Source: an uncultured Anaeromusa sp. (GTDB lineage: Bacteria; Bacillota; Negativicutes; Anaeromusales; Anaeromusaceae). From it: a stretch of 64,000 nt of DNA. Positions 34,814 to 43,948 of this stretch are shown piece after piece. The stretch is taken from assembly GCF_963668665.1 (NCBI RefSeq), contig NZ_OY764901.1, forward strand, positions 248,001-312,000, written 5' to 3'. Both the position numbers and the translations under genes were made by a program. The notes below the pieces were generated by a model. That model worked only from the letters and a program-made list of their open reading frames with translations, was not told the DNA's origin and did no database searches. Position 1 is the first letter of the stretch. The number at the start of each line of letters is the position of its first letter.

Positions 34814-35960
34814 GCACTTTCCTCCTGCTGTCGGATGCTTCCGCTAAAATTAAAGCCGCAACACGCTGAACGGCGCCGCTTTCCCCCAATTTATGACGGA
34901 CTTCCTCCAAAGCGCGGTGCGTAGCAGCATAATGCTCAGCATCTTGAAGATACTTCAATACCTCTGCCGCCAGTCGCTGCGGCTGCGCTTCGTTTTGGAC
35001 GAGTTCCGGCACAACTTGCCGCCCCGCAATAATATTGGGCAAGCTGATATACGGTAATTTCACCAACAATTTTCCTAAACCATAGGTTAAGGGATTCACT
35101 TTATAAGTCACAACACAAGGCAAATCCATTAAGGCCGCTTCCAAGGTCACCGTACCGGAAGCCGCCATTGCGGTTTCCGCCGCTTGCATCCAGTCGTACA
35201 AATACTCCCGCACCAAACGAACAGGCACGCCAGCTGCTTCTATCGCTGGCTGCACCATATCCTCTGCTACCGTTGAAGCCAAGGGCAAGACAAATACCGC
35301 TTCCGGCACCGCTGCCGCCACCTGCCTGGCTGCTTCCAAAAACAAAGGCAGCAGGCTCTTAATCTCCTGTTTCCGGCTTCCAGGCAACAGCAAAACAATC
35401 CGCTCCTGCGGCTGCAGTTTTAAAAAGGCTCGCGCCTCTGCCGTATTGCGTTTCGTTCCCACTAAATCCAACAACGGATGGCCCACATAGGTCACGTTGC
35501 CGCCGTAGCGCCGGTACAGTTCCGCTTCAAAGGGAAAAATAGAAGCAATATGATCAACTGAGCGTACCACGCCCTTAGCCCGCCACTCGCCCCAAGCCCA
35601 TACAGAAGGCGCTATATAGGAAACAACACGAATACCTTTGGCTTTCGCGATTTTCGCCAAGCGCATATTAAAGCCGGGATAATCAATAGTAACTAAAATA
35701 TCCGGCTTTTCCCGATCCATCGCCGCCGCTAAATCATCGCGCAGACGGAATAACCGCGGTAAATTTTTAATAACTTCCACTATGCCAATAACGCCCAAGT
35801 CGGCAATATCATAGAGAATGTCCACGCCTTCGCGGCGCATGGCTGCGCCGCCCATGCCGAACAAACGCACATCCGGCTTCATGGCGCGCAGCGCCGCTGC
35901 AATGCCTGCGCCATGAAGGTCACCGGAGGCTTCGCCGGCGGAAAGCATGATTTTGCACAT
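34806..35960 (-). CDS. lpxB: lipid-A-disaccharide synthase
   Basis: 384 residues, GT19. Joins UDP-2,3-diacylglucosamine to lipid X. Motifs: LSAGEASGDLHGAG at the N-terminus, VTIDYPGFNMRLAK, YIAPSVWAWGEWRAK and LLPGSRKQEI. AGGAGG precedes the ATG. Upstream lie a repeat left arm and the second IS, which separate it from lpxI. Confidence 0.95.
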   Translation of the reverse strand: MCKIMLSAGEASGDLHGAGIAAALRAMKPDVRLFGMGGAAMRREGVDILYDIADLGVIGIVEVIKNLPRLFRLRDDLAAAMDREKPDILVTIDYPGFNMRLAKIAKAKGIRVVSYIAPSVWAWGEWRAKGVVRSVDHIASIFPFEAELYRRYGGNVTYVGHPLLDLVGTKRNTAEARAFLKLQPQERIVLLLPGSRKQEIKSLLPLFLEAARQVAAAVPEAVFVLPLASTVAEDMVQPAIEAAGVPVRLVREYLYDWMQAAETAMAASGTVTLEAALMDLPCVVTYKVNPLTYGLGKLLVKLPYISLPNIIAGRQVVPELVQNEAQPQRLAAEVLKYLQDAEHYAATHRALEEVRHKLGESGAVQRVAALILAEASDSRRKVHE

Positions 35961-35988
35961 GAGACATCCTCCTAGGAATTAAAATATA

Positions 35989-36026
35989 TTAACGAACAGG
36001 AGTAGAGTGAGTAAAGGGAGGGTACG
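35989..36026. repeat. lone left arm, AGTAGAG type (locus 12)
   Basis: TTAACGAACAGGAGTAGAGT and following GAGTAAAGGGAGGG. No matching right arm is found on the far side of the IS, where instead a CAGAGTAACAGAG-type right arm occurs (37587-37624). Confidence 0.65.
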
Positions 36027-36058
36027 ACAGAGGGTACGGGGACTTTACTTTTTCCTCC

Positions 36059-36068
36059 CTTGCCAAAG
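36059..36068. repeat. 10-bp target duplication, left of IS copy 2
   Basis: CTTGCCAAAG here and at 37487-37496 flank the IS directly. Confidence 0.85.
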
Positions 36069-37486
36069 CAATGTCAAAAACCTATAATTCCAGAAAAATC
36101 CATTTCAATGATTTCTCCTTGTATTAAATGGGAATTTGACGCAAGCAAACCTAACTTTCCGAGGCGTAGAGGCTCTGTTTGGACGCACCGGCAAACTATA
36201 GCGTTTGATTCGATTTAGAAGCTTGCGCATGACAAAAAGCTTCTTGAGTGGGTTTTTGCTCAATACAATGTCCAGAACCATATCTTTCAACTCGGAAAAT
36301 GCGACATTAGTATTCGTCTTATACTCATAAGTAAGGTCTGCTTTTTCTTGCTTCAATTCCTCATTGGCATAGTTTTGAGCAACTGCTAGCAAATTGAAAA
36401 CATAAATTGCAGCATAAAAATCTTGCTCTATTAGCTGAAGATTAGAGCTGCTAAAGCACTCAATTTCAAAGACAGATTTTAACGTACGATACTGCGTTTC
36501 AATTTCCCAGCGTTTTTGGTAGAGCTCTTTAAAATCCTCTATTGTAACCTTCTCGTCAATGATATTGCTAAACAGTTTCTCGGTTGCACCTGATGGCAAC
36601 GTAATGTTTAGGACTCGCACTTGGTGCTGATTTCCTTGATCATCCGTGATTTCAACCAACTGATCCGCTTGATTTGCGCGATTAATCGGCGCTAAAAAAG
36701 CCTTGCTTACGCGAAAGATATACGGGCTGCTTCCTAATGTGCGGATGAGTTCCCTCGAAGGAAAACCACGATCAAACAGATAGAGGTTTTCTATTTCTAA
36801 GTGACGACTTTTCTCTTCAAGACGTTCAATTAACCGCGCAGCCTGCGTCCTTTCGCTAGTTACGTAAGGAGCAATTTCTCCTTCTAATATGATATGGTTA
36901 TATACATCATATAAATTGCAAATCTGAGCTTTTGCCACTTTGGCACCCGATGCGTTTAACGTGCCAAATATAGATTTAGCATAAGTTGGCACTTCGAAAA
37001 CCGAACCATCCACAGCAACTACTCGATACCCTCGAAAGCCTTGAAAAGGACTTTTGTATATCGTGGATAACGCATCATTAATCAGCTCTACAAAGGCCGA
37101 CGGCGCAACTTTTAACCGTGCTTTTTTTAGAGAAGCAGCACGTTGGGGCTCTGAACTTGGCAAAAACTTTTTAAAAAACTGATTTAATTCAATTTGCATC
37201 GCCCCCTTGGGTAATTTCAAAGTAAATGCCATAAGCCGTTTGAAATCCAATGTGCAGGTAGAACGAGTAAAATACGTAGCTTTTGTTCGATGCGTACACA
37301 TAAAACTTACGTCCGTAAGAGCATCTCTCAATTGGGTAAATAGTTGGTTTATCACGCTACATCACCATCATCGAAAGTAGTATACGATCTATAAAACGTA
37401 TCCTTTTCGATTATTAGGTGACGTTCTAGTTGTCAAGTCTTTTTATTGCTTTTTACAGTTTATTCCACGATAGGTTTTTGACATTG
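36069..37486 (-). mobile_element. IS4-family insertion sequence, copy 2 (1418 bp)
   Basis: Same length and 17-bp terminal repeats as copy 1, opposite orientation. It is flanked by the 10-bp duplication CTTGCCAAAG. It lies between lpxI and lpxB in the palindrome CTCCCTTGCCAAAGGGAG, the same target point as copy 1. Confidence 0.9.
36105..37355 (-). CDS. IS4-family DDE transposase, copy 2
   Basis: 416 residues, identical in translation to the protein at 3079-4329, with the same D116, D195, E286 triad. It is transcribed in the same direction as the surrounding LPS genes. Intact. Confidence 0.92.
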   Translation of the reverse strand: MINQLFTQLRDALTDVSFMCTHRTKATYFTRSTCTLDFKRLMAFTLKLPKGAMQIELNQFFKKFLPSSEPQRAASLKKARLKVAPSAFVELINDALSTIYKSPFQGFRGYRVVAVDGSVFEVPTYAKSIFGTLNASGAKVAKAQICNLYDVYNHIILEGEIAPYVTSERTQAARLIERLEEKSRHLEIENLYLFDRGFPSRELIRTLGSSPYIFRVSKAFLAPINRANQADQLVEITDDQGNQHQVRVLNITLPSGATEKLFSNIIDEKVTIEDFKELYQKRWEIETQYRTLKSVFEIECFSSSNLQLIEQDFYAAIYVFNLLAVAQNYANEELKQEKADLTYEYKTNTNVAFSELKDMVLDIVLSKNPLKKLFVMRKLLNRIKRYSLPVRPNRASTPRKVRFACVKFPFNTRRNH

Positions 37487-37496
37487 CTTGCCAAAG
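37487..37496. repeat. 10-bp target duplication, right of IS copy 2
   Basis: CTTGCCAAAG, repeating 36059-36068. Confidence 0.85.
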
Positions 37497-37624
37497 GGAG
37501 GTGCCGCCACAGCGGCGGTGGGATTCGTTCTCGGTAACGTCATTGCGAGGAGTGAAGCGACGCGGCAATCTCTCCTCACACATTACTTCTCTGGCCCTTC
37601 TCTGTCACTCTGTGTAAAACGTAA
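37497..37624. repeat. cluster of three repeat fragments next to IS copy 2
   Basis: In order: the palindromic target repeat half GGAGGTGCCGCCACAGCGGC (37497-37526), the REP-like CGTCATTGCGAGGAGTG to CGGCAATCTC (37538-37572), and a right arm of the CAGAGTAACAGAG family, ending GTCACTCTGTGTAAAACG (37587-37624). The rest of the gap to the lpxI stop is AT-rich with no gene. Confidence 0.65.
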
Positions 37625-37643
37625 TCTTGTGTTTATTTCTAAA

Positions 37644-38450
37644 TTATTTTACTACAATCGTGATATTGTGTGCATCCGCCAAGGCAATGGCTTCTGCACG
37701 GTCTACGAGCAAGGTTTTACCGGCTTCCAGCACAAGGGCGGACGCACCGGCTTCGATCATGGAGCGAATGGTGGCGGGACCCGCGCCAGGCATGTCAAAG
37801 CGCTGGTCTTGCTGGGGTTTAGCTGCTTTGGCCACTACGGCACCGCTGCCGCCGGCCAAGGCACCGCCGCGACGAATGCAGGCGTCTGTGCCTTCTATCG
37901 CCTCTACCGCCATAACGGCCCGATCTTTTACTACCACCGTCTGTCCAATATCCAAAGCGCCTATTTCTCTAGCCATGGACAAGCCGAAATCCATATCTGC
38001 CAATTCGCCTTCCGTAGGCTGACGCTTGGTTAAAACGCCTGGCTGCGGCAGCAGCATTTTTAACAAAGCCGTTTGATCCGCTACTTGAATCCCTTCTTGG
38101 GCCAATTCTTTCACTAAAGCCAATAAAATAGTGTCATCCTTTTGATCCGGCAATGACGCCAGTAACTGTTGGAACCGGCCGTCCAACTCCACGTTGCCGG
38201 AAAAAAGCAACTCCTTGGTTACTTTCCCTAACATCGTAACCTGGGAAACCTCTTCCTGGCGAAGGGTATCAATTAAAAGCTGCAGCTGACCAACGCCAAT
38301 CTGATGATATACAGAAGACGCTTCCGCCAAGTCGCTCTCCACAGTAGGCAACACCGCTATCGTCACAACAGACAACCCTAAATTTCGCGCACAGAACGCA
38401 AAATCAACCGGCAGTCGTCCGACGCCGGCAAGCAAACCGATTTTCTGCAT
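37644..38450 (-). CDS. lpxI: UDP-2,3-diacylglucosamine pyrophosphatase LpxI
   Basis: 268 residues from the ATG at 38450 (GGGAG upstream; an earlier ATG at 38471 would add 7). DUF1009/LpxI family: starts KIGLLAGVGRLPVDFAF, and the C-terminal domain has MAVEAIEGTDACIRRGG and DMPGAGPATIRSMIEAGA. It cleaves UDP-diacylglucosamine to lipid X, replacing LpxH. No LpxH is seen. It lies between lpxA and lpxB, as in other LpxI bacteria. Confidence 0.92.
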   Translation of the reverse strand: MQKIGLLAGVGRLPVDFAFCARNLGLSVVTIAVLPTVESDLAEASSVYHQIGVGQLQLLIDTLRQEEVSQVTMLGKVTKELLFSGNVELDGRFQQLLASLPDQKDDTILLALVKELAQEGIQVADQTALLKMLLPQPGVLTKRQPTEGELADMDFGLSMAREIGALDIGQTVVVKDRAVMAVEAIEGTDACIRRGGALAGGSGAVVAKAAKPQQDQRFDMPGAGPATIRSMIEAGASALVLEAGKTLLVDRAEAIALADAHNITIVVK

Positions 38451-38504
38451 ATTCACCGCTCCCATATTCAAATTAAAATGAAAACCTAATTTAAGTTCTC
38501 CAAA

Positions 38505-38556
38505 ACAACAGGAAGAGTTGCTACAGAATACCCTGTACTCTGCAGCAACTCTTCCT
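38505..38556 (-). terminator. hairpin after lpxA
   Basis: Arms AGGAAGAGTTGCT (38510-38522) and AGCAACTCTTCCT (38544-38556) make a 13-bp stem, extended by inner pairs. On the minus strand TGTTGTTTTGG follows. It begins 10 bases after the lpxA stop and would reduce read-through into lpxI. Confidence 0.7.
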
Positions 38557-38566
38557 CTGCTGCAAC

Positions 38567-39385
38567 TTATTCGCTGCTGTCACGGCGCGTCCGACAAATC
38601 CCCCGCTCCGCATTGCGCAAAAAGCGCAAGAAGTGTTCCACTTCTTCGTAGGATTCCAGCTCCTGCTCCATCATCGCGATCGCTTGGTCTAGCGATAAGC
38701 CGTTCTTATATAAAATTCGATACGCTTTCTTTAGTTCGCGCCGCGCTTCTTTCGGCACGCCTGCTCTAGACATGCCTACGCTGTTCAAGCCGGCTACCTT
38801 GGCCGGATGCCCGTCGGCAATCATAAAGGGAGGCACATCTTGAACCACTTTAGACGCGCCGCCAATCATCGCATTGCGGCCAATTTTAACAAACTGGTGC
38901 ACCCCGGACAAGCCACCGATTACAACGCGATCTTCCACAATAATATGTCCTGCCAACGTAGCGGCATTGGACATGATTACGTGATTTCCTACTATACAGT
39001 TATGCGCCACATGCGTATAGGCCATCATTAAGCAATCAGAGCCAATGCGTGTTTCTTCGCCTTCGCCAGTTGCCCTATTTACCGTGGTAAATTCGCGCAA
39101 TGTCGTCCGGTCGCCGATAAACACATAGCTTTTCTCGCCCTTGAATTTCAAGTCCTGCGGTTCCGCTCCAATCGAAGCACTGGGGAAAATAACACAGTCC
39201 TTGCCAATGCTGGTCCAGCCGTCAATAACCACATGCGGGCCTATTTTCGTCCCATCGCCAATCACTACATGTTCACCAATGACTGCGTAGGGGCCTATCT
39301 GAACATCCTTGCCAAGACGCGCATTGGGATGAACCACTGCCATCTCGTGAATCATACGCAAAGGTACTACTTTATCCGTTTGCAT
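38567..39385 (-). CDS. lpxA: UDP-N-acetylglucosamine acyltransferase
   Basis: 272 residues. Left-handed beta-helix of hexapeptide repeats (about 15-195), with the catalytic His region YTHVAHNCIVG, and an alpha-helical C-terminus (GVPKEARRELKKAYRILYK). First step of lipid A synthesis, adding a 3-hydroxyacyl chain to UDP-GlcNAc. The start at 39385 has AAGGAG at 10 bases. Preceded by an unusually long 202-bp gap. Confidence 0.95.
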   Translation of the reverse strand: MQTDKVVPLRMIHEMAVVHPNARLGKDVQIGPYAVIGEHVVIGDGTKIGPHVVIDGWTSIGKDCVIFPSASIGAEPQDLKFKGEKSYVFIGDRTTLREFTTVNRATGEGEETRIGSDCLMMAYTHVAHNCIVGNHVIMSNAATLAGHIIVEDRVVIGGLSGVHQFVKIGRNAMIGGASKVVQDVPPFMIADGHPAKVAGLNSVGMSRAGVPKEARRELKKAYRILYKNGLSLDQAIAMMEQELESYEEVEHFLRFLRNAERGICRTRRDSSE

Positions 39386-39587
39386 AATATGACAACTCCT
39401 TCTGACTGAGTCTCTGTCAATACTGTTAGGTCATTACTCTCAGGCTGTTTTTCTGCTCTTATATTCCGACTGCTCAGTCAAATAGAAACATCATCTTTTT
39501 TTGCAAAAAAAGCCTTTACGCTGAACTATACTGCTCTAGTTTTGTTTTCCTAGGCAACATCACTGTTTTTCTTGCTATTTATGTTTT
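39386..39587. other. 202-bp non-coding gap with operator-like dyads
   Basis: No gene and no repeat arm is seen. Two short dyads occur: GACTGAGTC (39404-39412) and GACTGCTCAGTC (39468-39479). A T-rich run with TTTTTTTGCAAAAAAA (about 39497-39512) is also present. In an otherwise tightly packed cluster this looks like a control region for lpxA; no convincing promoter pair was found. Confidence 0.35.
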
Positions 39588-40025
39588 TTATTCTTGCTTG
39601 TCCGACAGGGCAAACATAAACTCTGCTTCCGCTACCAATTGACCCTCTACAAAAGCCTCTGCACGCACTTTACCTACGGAACCGCGCAGACGGGTTACTT
39701 CCGCTTCCATACGCACCTGATCGCCAGGTACGACCGGTTTACGGAACTTAACGCCTTCCATACCGGCAAAATAAGCAATCTTGCCCCGGTTTTCATCCGG
39801 ATACAATAAAGAAACCCCTCCAACCTGCGCCATAGCCTCCAGCAGCAATACTCCCGGCATAACCGGTTTATTCGGAAAATGCCCCTGAAAAAAAGGCTCG
39901 TTAGCAGTCACATTTTTTATGCCGACGCCACGCTTTAAGGGCTCCAACTCCAAAATGCGATCTACCAATAAAAACGGATACCGATGAGGAATAATTTCCT
40001 TGATTTCTTCAATAGTTAATACCAC
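39588..40025 (-). CDS. fabZ: 3-hydroxyacyl-ACP dehydratase FabZ
   Basis: 145 residues. Hot-dog fold dehydratase; motifs [17 protein letters not shown] and [22 protein letters not shown] contain the catalytic His and Glu. The likely start is GTG at 40025, with GGGAGG 9 bases upstream and one base shared with the lpxC stop (TAGTG). The TTG at 40034 would overlap the ribosome site. Balances fatty acid synthesis against lipid A. Confidence 0.93.
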   Translation of the reverse strand: MVLTIEEIKEIIPHRYPFLLVDRILELEPLKRGVGIKNVTANEPFFQGHFPNKPVMPGVLLLEAMAQVGGVSLLYPDENRGKIAYFAGMEGVKFRKPVVPGDQVRMEAEVTRLRGSVGKVRAEAFVEGQLVAEAEFMFALSDKQE

Positions 40026-40861
40026 TATGCGCAACCTCCCTGCCTGGCCGCAGCAATTAACTGCGACAGTTTTGTATTCAATGCATGACCGGACGATACT
40101 GCCACTACATGGCCTTTAATCGGACCTGCCAACGCTAAATCGCCAACCACATCCAGCACCTTGTGCCGGACCAATTCATCCGAAAAACGTAGTACATTAA
40201 CCGCGCCATTTTCATCATACACGGCTGCGTTTTCCATGCTGCCGCCCAAGGCCAAGCCTTGCGCCTGCAATACTTCTATTTCATGGACAAAGCCAATGGT
40301 CCGCGCCGGGGCAATCTCTCGCCAAAATAAATCCTTGGTAATTTCCACATCGGCAAATTGAATTCCAATCGCCTTGTGCGGATTAACCGACGTAAAAGTA
40401 ATACGAAAGCCATCATACGGCAAAATAGAAATGAACCGATTTCCATCCCGCACTATAAACGCCTCTTCGATACAGTAAACCAAGCGTAACGCTTGCTGCT
40501 CACAACGCCCCGCCTCTGCTAAGAGCTCCAAAAACGGCAAAGCGCTGCCATCCGCCACAGGCGGTTCCATCGAATCAATTTCAATGAGACAATTATCAAG
40601 GTTCAACGCGGAAAATGCCGCCAAGATATGTTCCACCGTAAAAACCTTGGCTTCACCCGCTTCCAACGTTGTCGCCCGCATGGTCTGCGTTACACAGGCC
40701 GCTTGCGCCGGAACGCGAGGTCTGCCGGGCAAGTCAATCCGTTCAAAAAGGATTCCCGTATCTGCAGGCGCTGGCAAAAAACGCACTTTCACTTCCCGTC
40801 CGGAATGCAGGCCAATCCCGCTATAGGCAACTTCCCTTGCCAGAGTACTTTGTCGTTCCAT
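40025..40861 (-). CDS. lpxC: UDP-3-O-acyl-N-acetylglucosamine deacetylase
   Basis: 278 residues from the ATG at 40861 (GGGAGG upstream). Zinc deacetylase, the committed step of lipid A synthesis. Motifs: [27 protein letters not shown] and [13 protein letters not shown], holding zinc and catalytic residues. Longer upstream extension of the frame would run through its promoter, which argues against it. Confidence 0.95.
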   Translation of the reverse strand: MERQSTLAREVAYSGIGLHSGREVKVRFLPAPADTGILFERIDLPGRPRVPAQAACVTQTMRATTLEAGEAKVFTVEHILAAFSALNLDNCLIEIDSMEPPVADGSALPFLELLAEAGRCEQQALRLVYCIEEAFIVRDGNRFISILPYDGFRITFTSVNPHKAIGIQFADVEITKDLFWREIAPARTIGFVHEIEVLQAQGLALGGSMENAAVYDENGAVNVLRFSDELVRHKVLDVVGDLALAGPIKGHVVAVSSGHALNTKLSQLIAAARQGGCA

Positions 40862-40892
40862 GATTCCTCCCAAAAGCATTAAGCCTTTGTTT

Positions 40893-40921
40893 ATTCTAGC
40901 GGATTTACGTGTGCAACGCAA
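40893..40921 (-). promoter_or_regulatory. predicted lpxC promoter
   Basis: TTGCGT, 17 bp, TAGAAT on the minus strand, about 32 bases before the lpxC ATG. Confidence 0.6.
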
Positions 40922-40956
40922 GTATTTCCCTATGAAAGCCACTAGAGAAATAGATA

Positions 40957-40995
40957 TTGAACAGGAGAACCAGAGTCACGTGAGGGACCGTACGA
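40957..40995. repeat. lone left arm, AACCAGAG type (locus 13)
   Basis: TTGAACAGGAGAACCAGAGT then CACGTGAGGGACCG. No right arm is present before the next gene. It lies between lpxC and the second lpxL-like gene. Confidence 0.65.
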
Positions 40996-41035
40996 GGGTT
41001 ACGGGTACAGAATGGTTTAACGGGGCAATTTGTTC

Positions 41036-41911
41036 TCATTTATTCATTTCTAGATCGCTCCCGTGTTTCCATCGATTATGCAGCCAAAACCATTCCTCAG
41101 GATACTGCCGAATGTGCTGCTCGACGCATTGGGTCAGCACTTGCGTTGTTTGCTGAATTTCTTCTTTTTTATTTCCCGTCTTCTCGACAAATACCGGCGG
41201 ATAAAGCCAGGCATGATGCCGTCCATCCGCCTCTTGCGTAATAAAAGCCGGCACAATCGGAACCTGGCGCATACGCGCCAAATGCGCCGCACCTGGAGGA
41301 CTGGAGGCTTCGCGCTCAAAAAACTGGGTTCTAACACCTTCTGCTCCTGCATCCTGATCCACCAGCAAACCGATAATTTGTCCTTCGCCTAAAAGCTGAA
41401 TCATTTCCTTTACACCTGATTTATAGGTCACATGCATGCCACTTTGGCGACGATATTCGTTAATAAAACGGTCCATCGCATCATTTGTCTGCTTTTGCAC
41501 TACTGCCACCAACGGAAAGCCTCGTTTCGCCAAGGCGGCGCCCAAGAGCTCCCAGTTGCCGCTATGGGCGGTCGCCAAAACAACGCCTCTCCCCAACGCC
41601 AAGGCTTGTTCCAGATGCTCCGCACCGGTAAAGGAAATCCAGCTATCGAGAGGCTGCTTTAATAAAAGCGGCACGCGCAGCACTTCCATAAACATAGGGC
41701 CAAAACGCACCGCGCTGGCGCGAGCTACACGCTCCGCTTCTGTTTGGTCAACAGCTAAACTCAGTCGAATGTTCTCAATGGCCATTTTTTTTCTTTTTTG
41801 CGGAGTCAGCTTCCAGGCTACACACCCCAGGTAGCCGCCCCATCGCTTAGCCGTCGCTGAGGAAAGAGAGCAAGCCAGACGACTGAGAAGCTTTACAGCA
41901 AAGTATAACAT
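41036..41911 (-). CDS. second lipid A acyltransferase, LpxL/LpxM family
   Basis: 291 residues from the ATG at 41911 (GAGGAG upstream); the open frame continues 26 codons further into a repeat arm, which is not likely coding. HX4E site HSGNWE in ATAHSGNWELLGAAL; LLVDQDAGAEG and PEEWFWLHNRWK as in the paralogue at 27204. Two such enzymes suggest two secondary acyl chains on lipid A. Confidence 0.9.
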   Translation of the reverse strand: MLYFAVKLLSRLACSLSSATAKRWGGYLGCVAWKLTPQKRKKMAIENIRLSLAVDQTEAERVARASAVRFGPMFMEVLRVPLLLKQPLDSWISFTGAEHLEQALALGRGVVLATAHSGNWELLGAALAKRGFPLVAVVQKQTNDAMDRFINEYRRQSGMHVTYKSGVKEMIQLLGEGQIIGLLVDQDAGAEGVRTQFFEREASSPPGAAHLARMRQVPIVPAFITQEADGRHHAWLYPPVFVEKTGNKKEEIQQTTQVLTQCVEQHIRQYPEEWFWLHNRWKHGSDLEMNK

Positions 41912-41936
41912 TTGACACTCCTCGATTACTATAGGA

Positions 41937-42234
41937 TTGAGCAGGAGTAGATGGAAAATACGAGGATTGAACAAGAGAACCAGAGTCACGTGAGGGTACG
42001 CACGAGGGCTATGGAAAAGTTGTTAACTATGAATACTGGGAGATTGCCGCGTCGCTGCGCTCCTCGCAACGACGTGATTAAGATGGCTATTACGCAGCAA
42101 GCAAAATCATTGATGCTAAGTAACTTTTGTCATTGCGAACAAATCCGCAATCCTCATTCGTGCCCTCAGATTCTCCCGCGACTCCTGTTCAATATTCCCT
42201 CGAACCCTCCCTTTACTCACTCTACTCCTGTTAA
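41937..42234. repeat. nested intergenic repeat with a REP-like palindrome in the loop (locus 14)
   Basis: Order: degenerate AGTAGAG left arm (41937-41965), AACAAGAG left arm (41967-42000), GATTGCCGCGTCGCTGCGCT REP element (42042-42076), partial inverse REP GTCATTGCGAAC to CCGCAATCC (42129-42155), AACAAGAG right arm (42158-42192), AGTAGAG right arm (42198-42234). All three layers are mirror-arranged. No gene is seen in this 384-bp gap. Confidence 0.75.
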
Positions 42235-42257
42235 ATTTCCATTCCCCGCCATGTCCT

Positions 42258-42290
42258 TTTAACATAAAACATGGCGGCCGAAGCCGCCAT
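42258..42290 (-). terminator. terminator of the small OM protein gene
   Basis: ATGGCGGC/GCCGCCAT with a CGAA loop (TTCG on the minus strand) at 42271-42290; minus-strand GTTTTATGTTAAAA follows. It starts 5 bases after the stop. The plus strand also has a T-run, so it could work both ways. Confidence 0.8.
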
Positions 42291-42295
42291 TCTTT

Positions 42296-42901
42296 TTAGT
42301 ACGTATAGCTTCCGCCCACATAGGTCTTGCCTGCATAATGCCCGGCATCCAGCCGAAAATCAGGTCCTACGGAAACGCGAACCCCAGCGCTCCACTGTCG
42401 TCCGTCTTGCTCCAAAAACAACTTAGTCTGCGGCAGCAAGGGCGCTTCTAAAGCGCCAAACAAACCATGATACCGTCCATTGCCAACACCAGCATGCAGA
42501 CGCAAACCGAAAGGCAAGCCTTTACTGGCAACAGCGTATGTCGTCCGTTGCGCTTGCGCACCAACATCTTCCACGCCGACAGCAATGCCTGGACGCAAAA
42601 TCTGCTCTTGCGCCAAGGCCCATTTTACATTCCATCTCACTGCAGCGCCTTGTTCCCCCTCAGTGCGGTGCAAAGCGCCAACTTCCAAAGCCTGCCCCAA
42701 GCCGAAAACAACTACCTCGTTCTTTTCTCCTGGCCGATTGTACCGGCCAATACTAAAGCTGTGAGCCGGTAGTACATCTGCGCTGACTACATTAGCCAAG
42801 CCCGTGCTTCCCTGTAGTGTCGGCGCCGCCTCGGCTTTACTAAAAGCAAACACGGCTAATACAGCTAGACAGGTCCATATTATGCGACTCTGGCTGCTCA
42901 T
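42296..42901 (-). CDS. small predicted outer-membrane protein, unrecognised
   Basis: 201 residues. Signal peptide ([17 protein letters not shown]), then [20 protein letters not shown] and alternating strands ([23 protein letters not shown] type) to the end GGSYTY. The pattern suggests a small beta-barrel or YjbH-like fragment. Its ATG overlaps the lpxD stop by 4 bp, so it is co-expressed with lipid A and OmpH genes. Function unknown. Confidence 0.65.
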   Translation of the reverse strand: MSSQSRIIWTCLAVLAVFAFSKAEAAPTLQGSTGLANVVSADVLPAHSFSIGRYNRPGEKNEVVVFGLGQALEVGALHRTEGEQGAAVRWNVKWALAQEQILRPGIAVGVEDVGAQAQRTTYAVASKGLPFGLRLHAGVGNGRYHGLFGALEAPLLPQTKLFLEQDGRQWSAGVRVSVGPDFRLDAGHYAGKTYVGGSYTY

Positions 42902-43932
42902 ACTTTGGACTCACCTAGCGCCAGCTGCTTTAGCTGCGTTTCCAGTTCCCGCACACGTTTCAACAGTTCAGGAACTTTAGTAACTGCCGCTTCATTTTTC
43001 AGCCAGTCTTTGTACGGACGCGCCGGAAAGCCGCCGCAAAAGGAATTGCTGGCAATATTGCCAATTGGCGCGGAACGCGCTGCAAAAACGCAATTATCAC
43101 CAATAACAAGGTGACCTGCGCTGCCGGATTGGCCGGCGAAAGTAACCCGGTTGCCGATTTTCGTGCTGCCGGCGATACCAGTCTGAGCCACAAAAAAACA
43201 ATGCTCTCCGACTTCCACGTTATGCCCTAAGTGCACTAAGTTATCAATTTTCGTACCGCGGCGCACAACGGTCCAACCTGTTGTCGCCCGATCCAGGCAG
43301 GTATTAGCGCCGATTTCCACATCATCTTCAATACGTACGCCGCCTACTTGCGGCACTTTGCGATGACTGCCGTCTACGGTCACAAAGCCAAAGCCGTCAC
43401 TGCCAATAACAGCGCCGCTATGCACAATAACCCGATCTCCCAACTCACAGCCTTCGCGAACTGTTACATTGGGGTAAAGAATGCAATCATTTCCCACTCG
43501 ACTACCGACACCGACATAGCTATGAGGATACACGATCGTATTAGCACCTATAGAAACGCCGGAATCAATGACCGCGCAAGGCATGATGGCCACATTATCA
43601 CCCAATACTACATCTTCCGCCACGATCGCCGCAGGGTGTACACCCCGCTCAACCACTGGCCTCGGCGAGAAAATCTCCAGCAGAATCGCAAAGGCAGCGC
43701 GCGGATTGTCCACCCGCACCGCAACTTTTGGAAAATCAGTAGCAACATCCTTCGCCACCAGGACAGCTCCTGCGCGGCTGGCTGCCGCCTTTTCCAAATG
43801 TGGCGCTACGGCAAAGGTAATATCCTCCGGCCCCGCCTCTTCAATATTCGTCACCGTGTTAATCGGCAACGCCGCATGGGACTCATCAATGACCCCAGAT
43901 ACCAATTTCGCAATTTCACCTAACGTTTTCAT
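42898..43932 (-). CDS. lpxD: UDP-3-O-acylglucosamine N-acyltransferase
   Basis: 344 residues from the ATG at 43932. N-terminal uridine-binding domain ([14 protein letters not shown]), hexapeptide beta-helix (about 105-310) with the catalytic His region [14 protein letters not shown], and a C-terminal helix with [12 protein letters not shown]. Third step of lipid A synthesis. The upstream GGAGG overlaps the end of the preceding gene. Confidence 0.93.
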   Translation of the reverse strand: MKTLGEIAKLVSGVIDESHAALPINTVTNIEEAGPEDITFAVAPHLEKAAASRAGAVLVAKDVATDFPKVAVRVDNPRAAFAILLEIFSPRPVVERGVHPAAIVAEDVVLGDNVAIMPCAVIDSGVSIGANTIVYPHSYVGVGSRVGNDCILYPNVTVREGCELGDRVIVHSGAVIGSDGFGFVTVDGSHRKVPQVGGVRIEDDVEIGANTCLDRATTGWTVVRRGTKIDNLVHLGHNVEVGEHCFFVAQTGIAGSTKIGNRVTFAGQSGSAGHLVIGDNCVFAARSAPIGNIASNSFCGGFPARPYKDWLKNEAAVTKVPELLKRVRELETQLKQLALGESKV

Positions 43933-43948
43933 TTGTCCGCCGCCTCCT

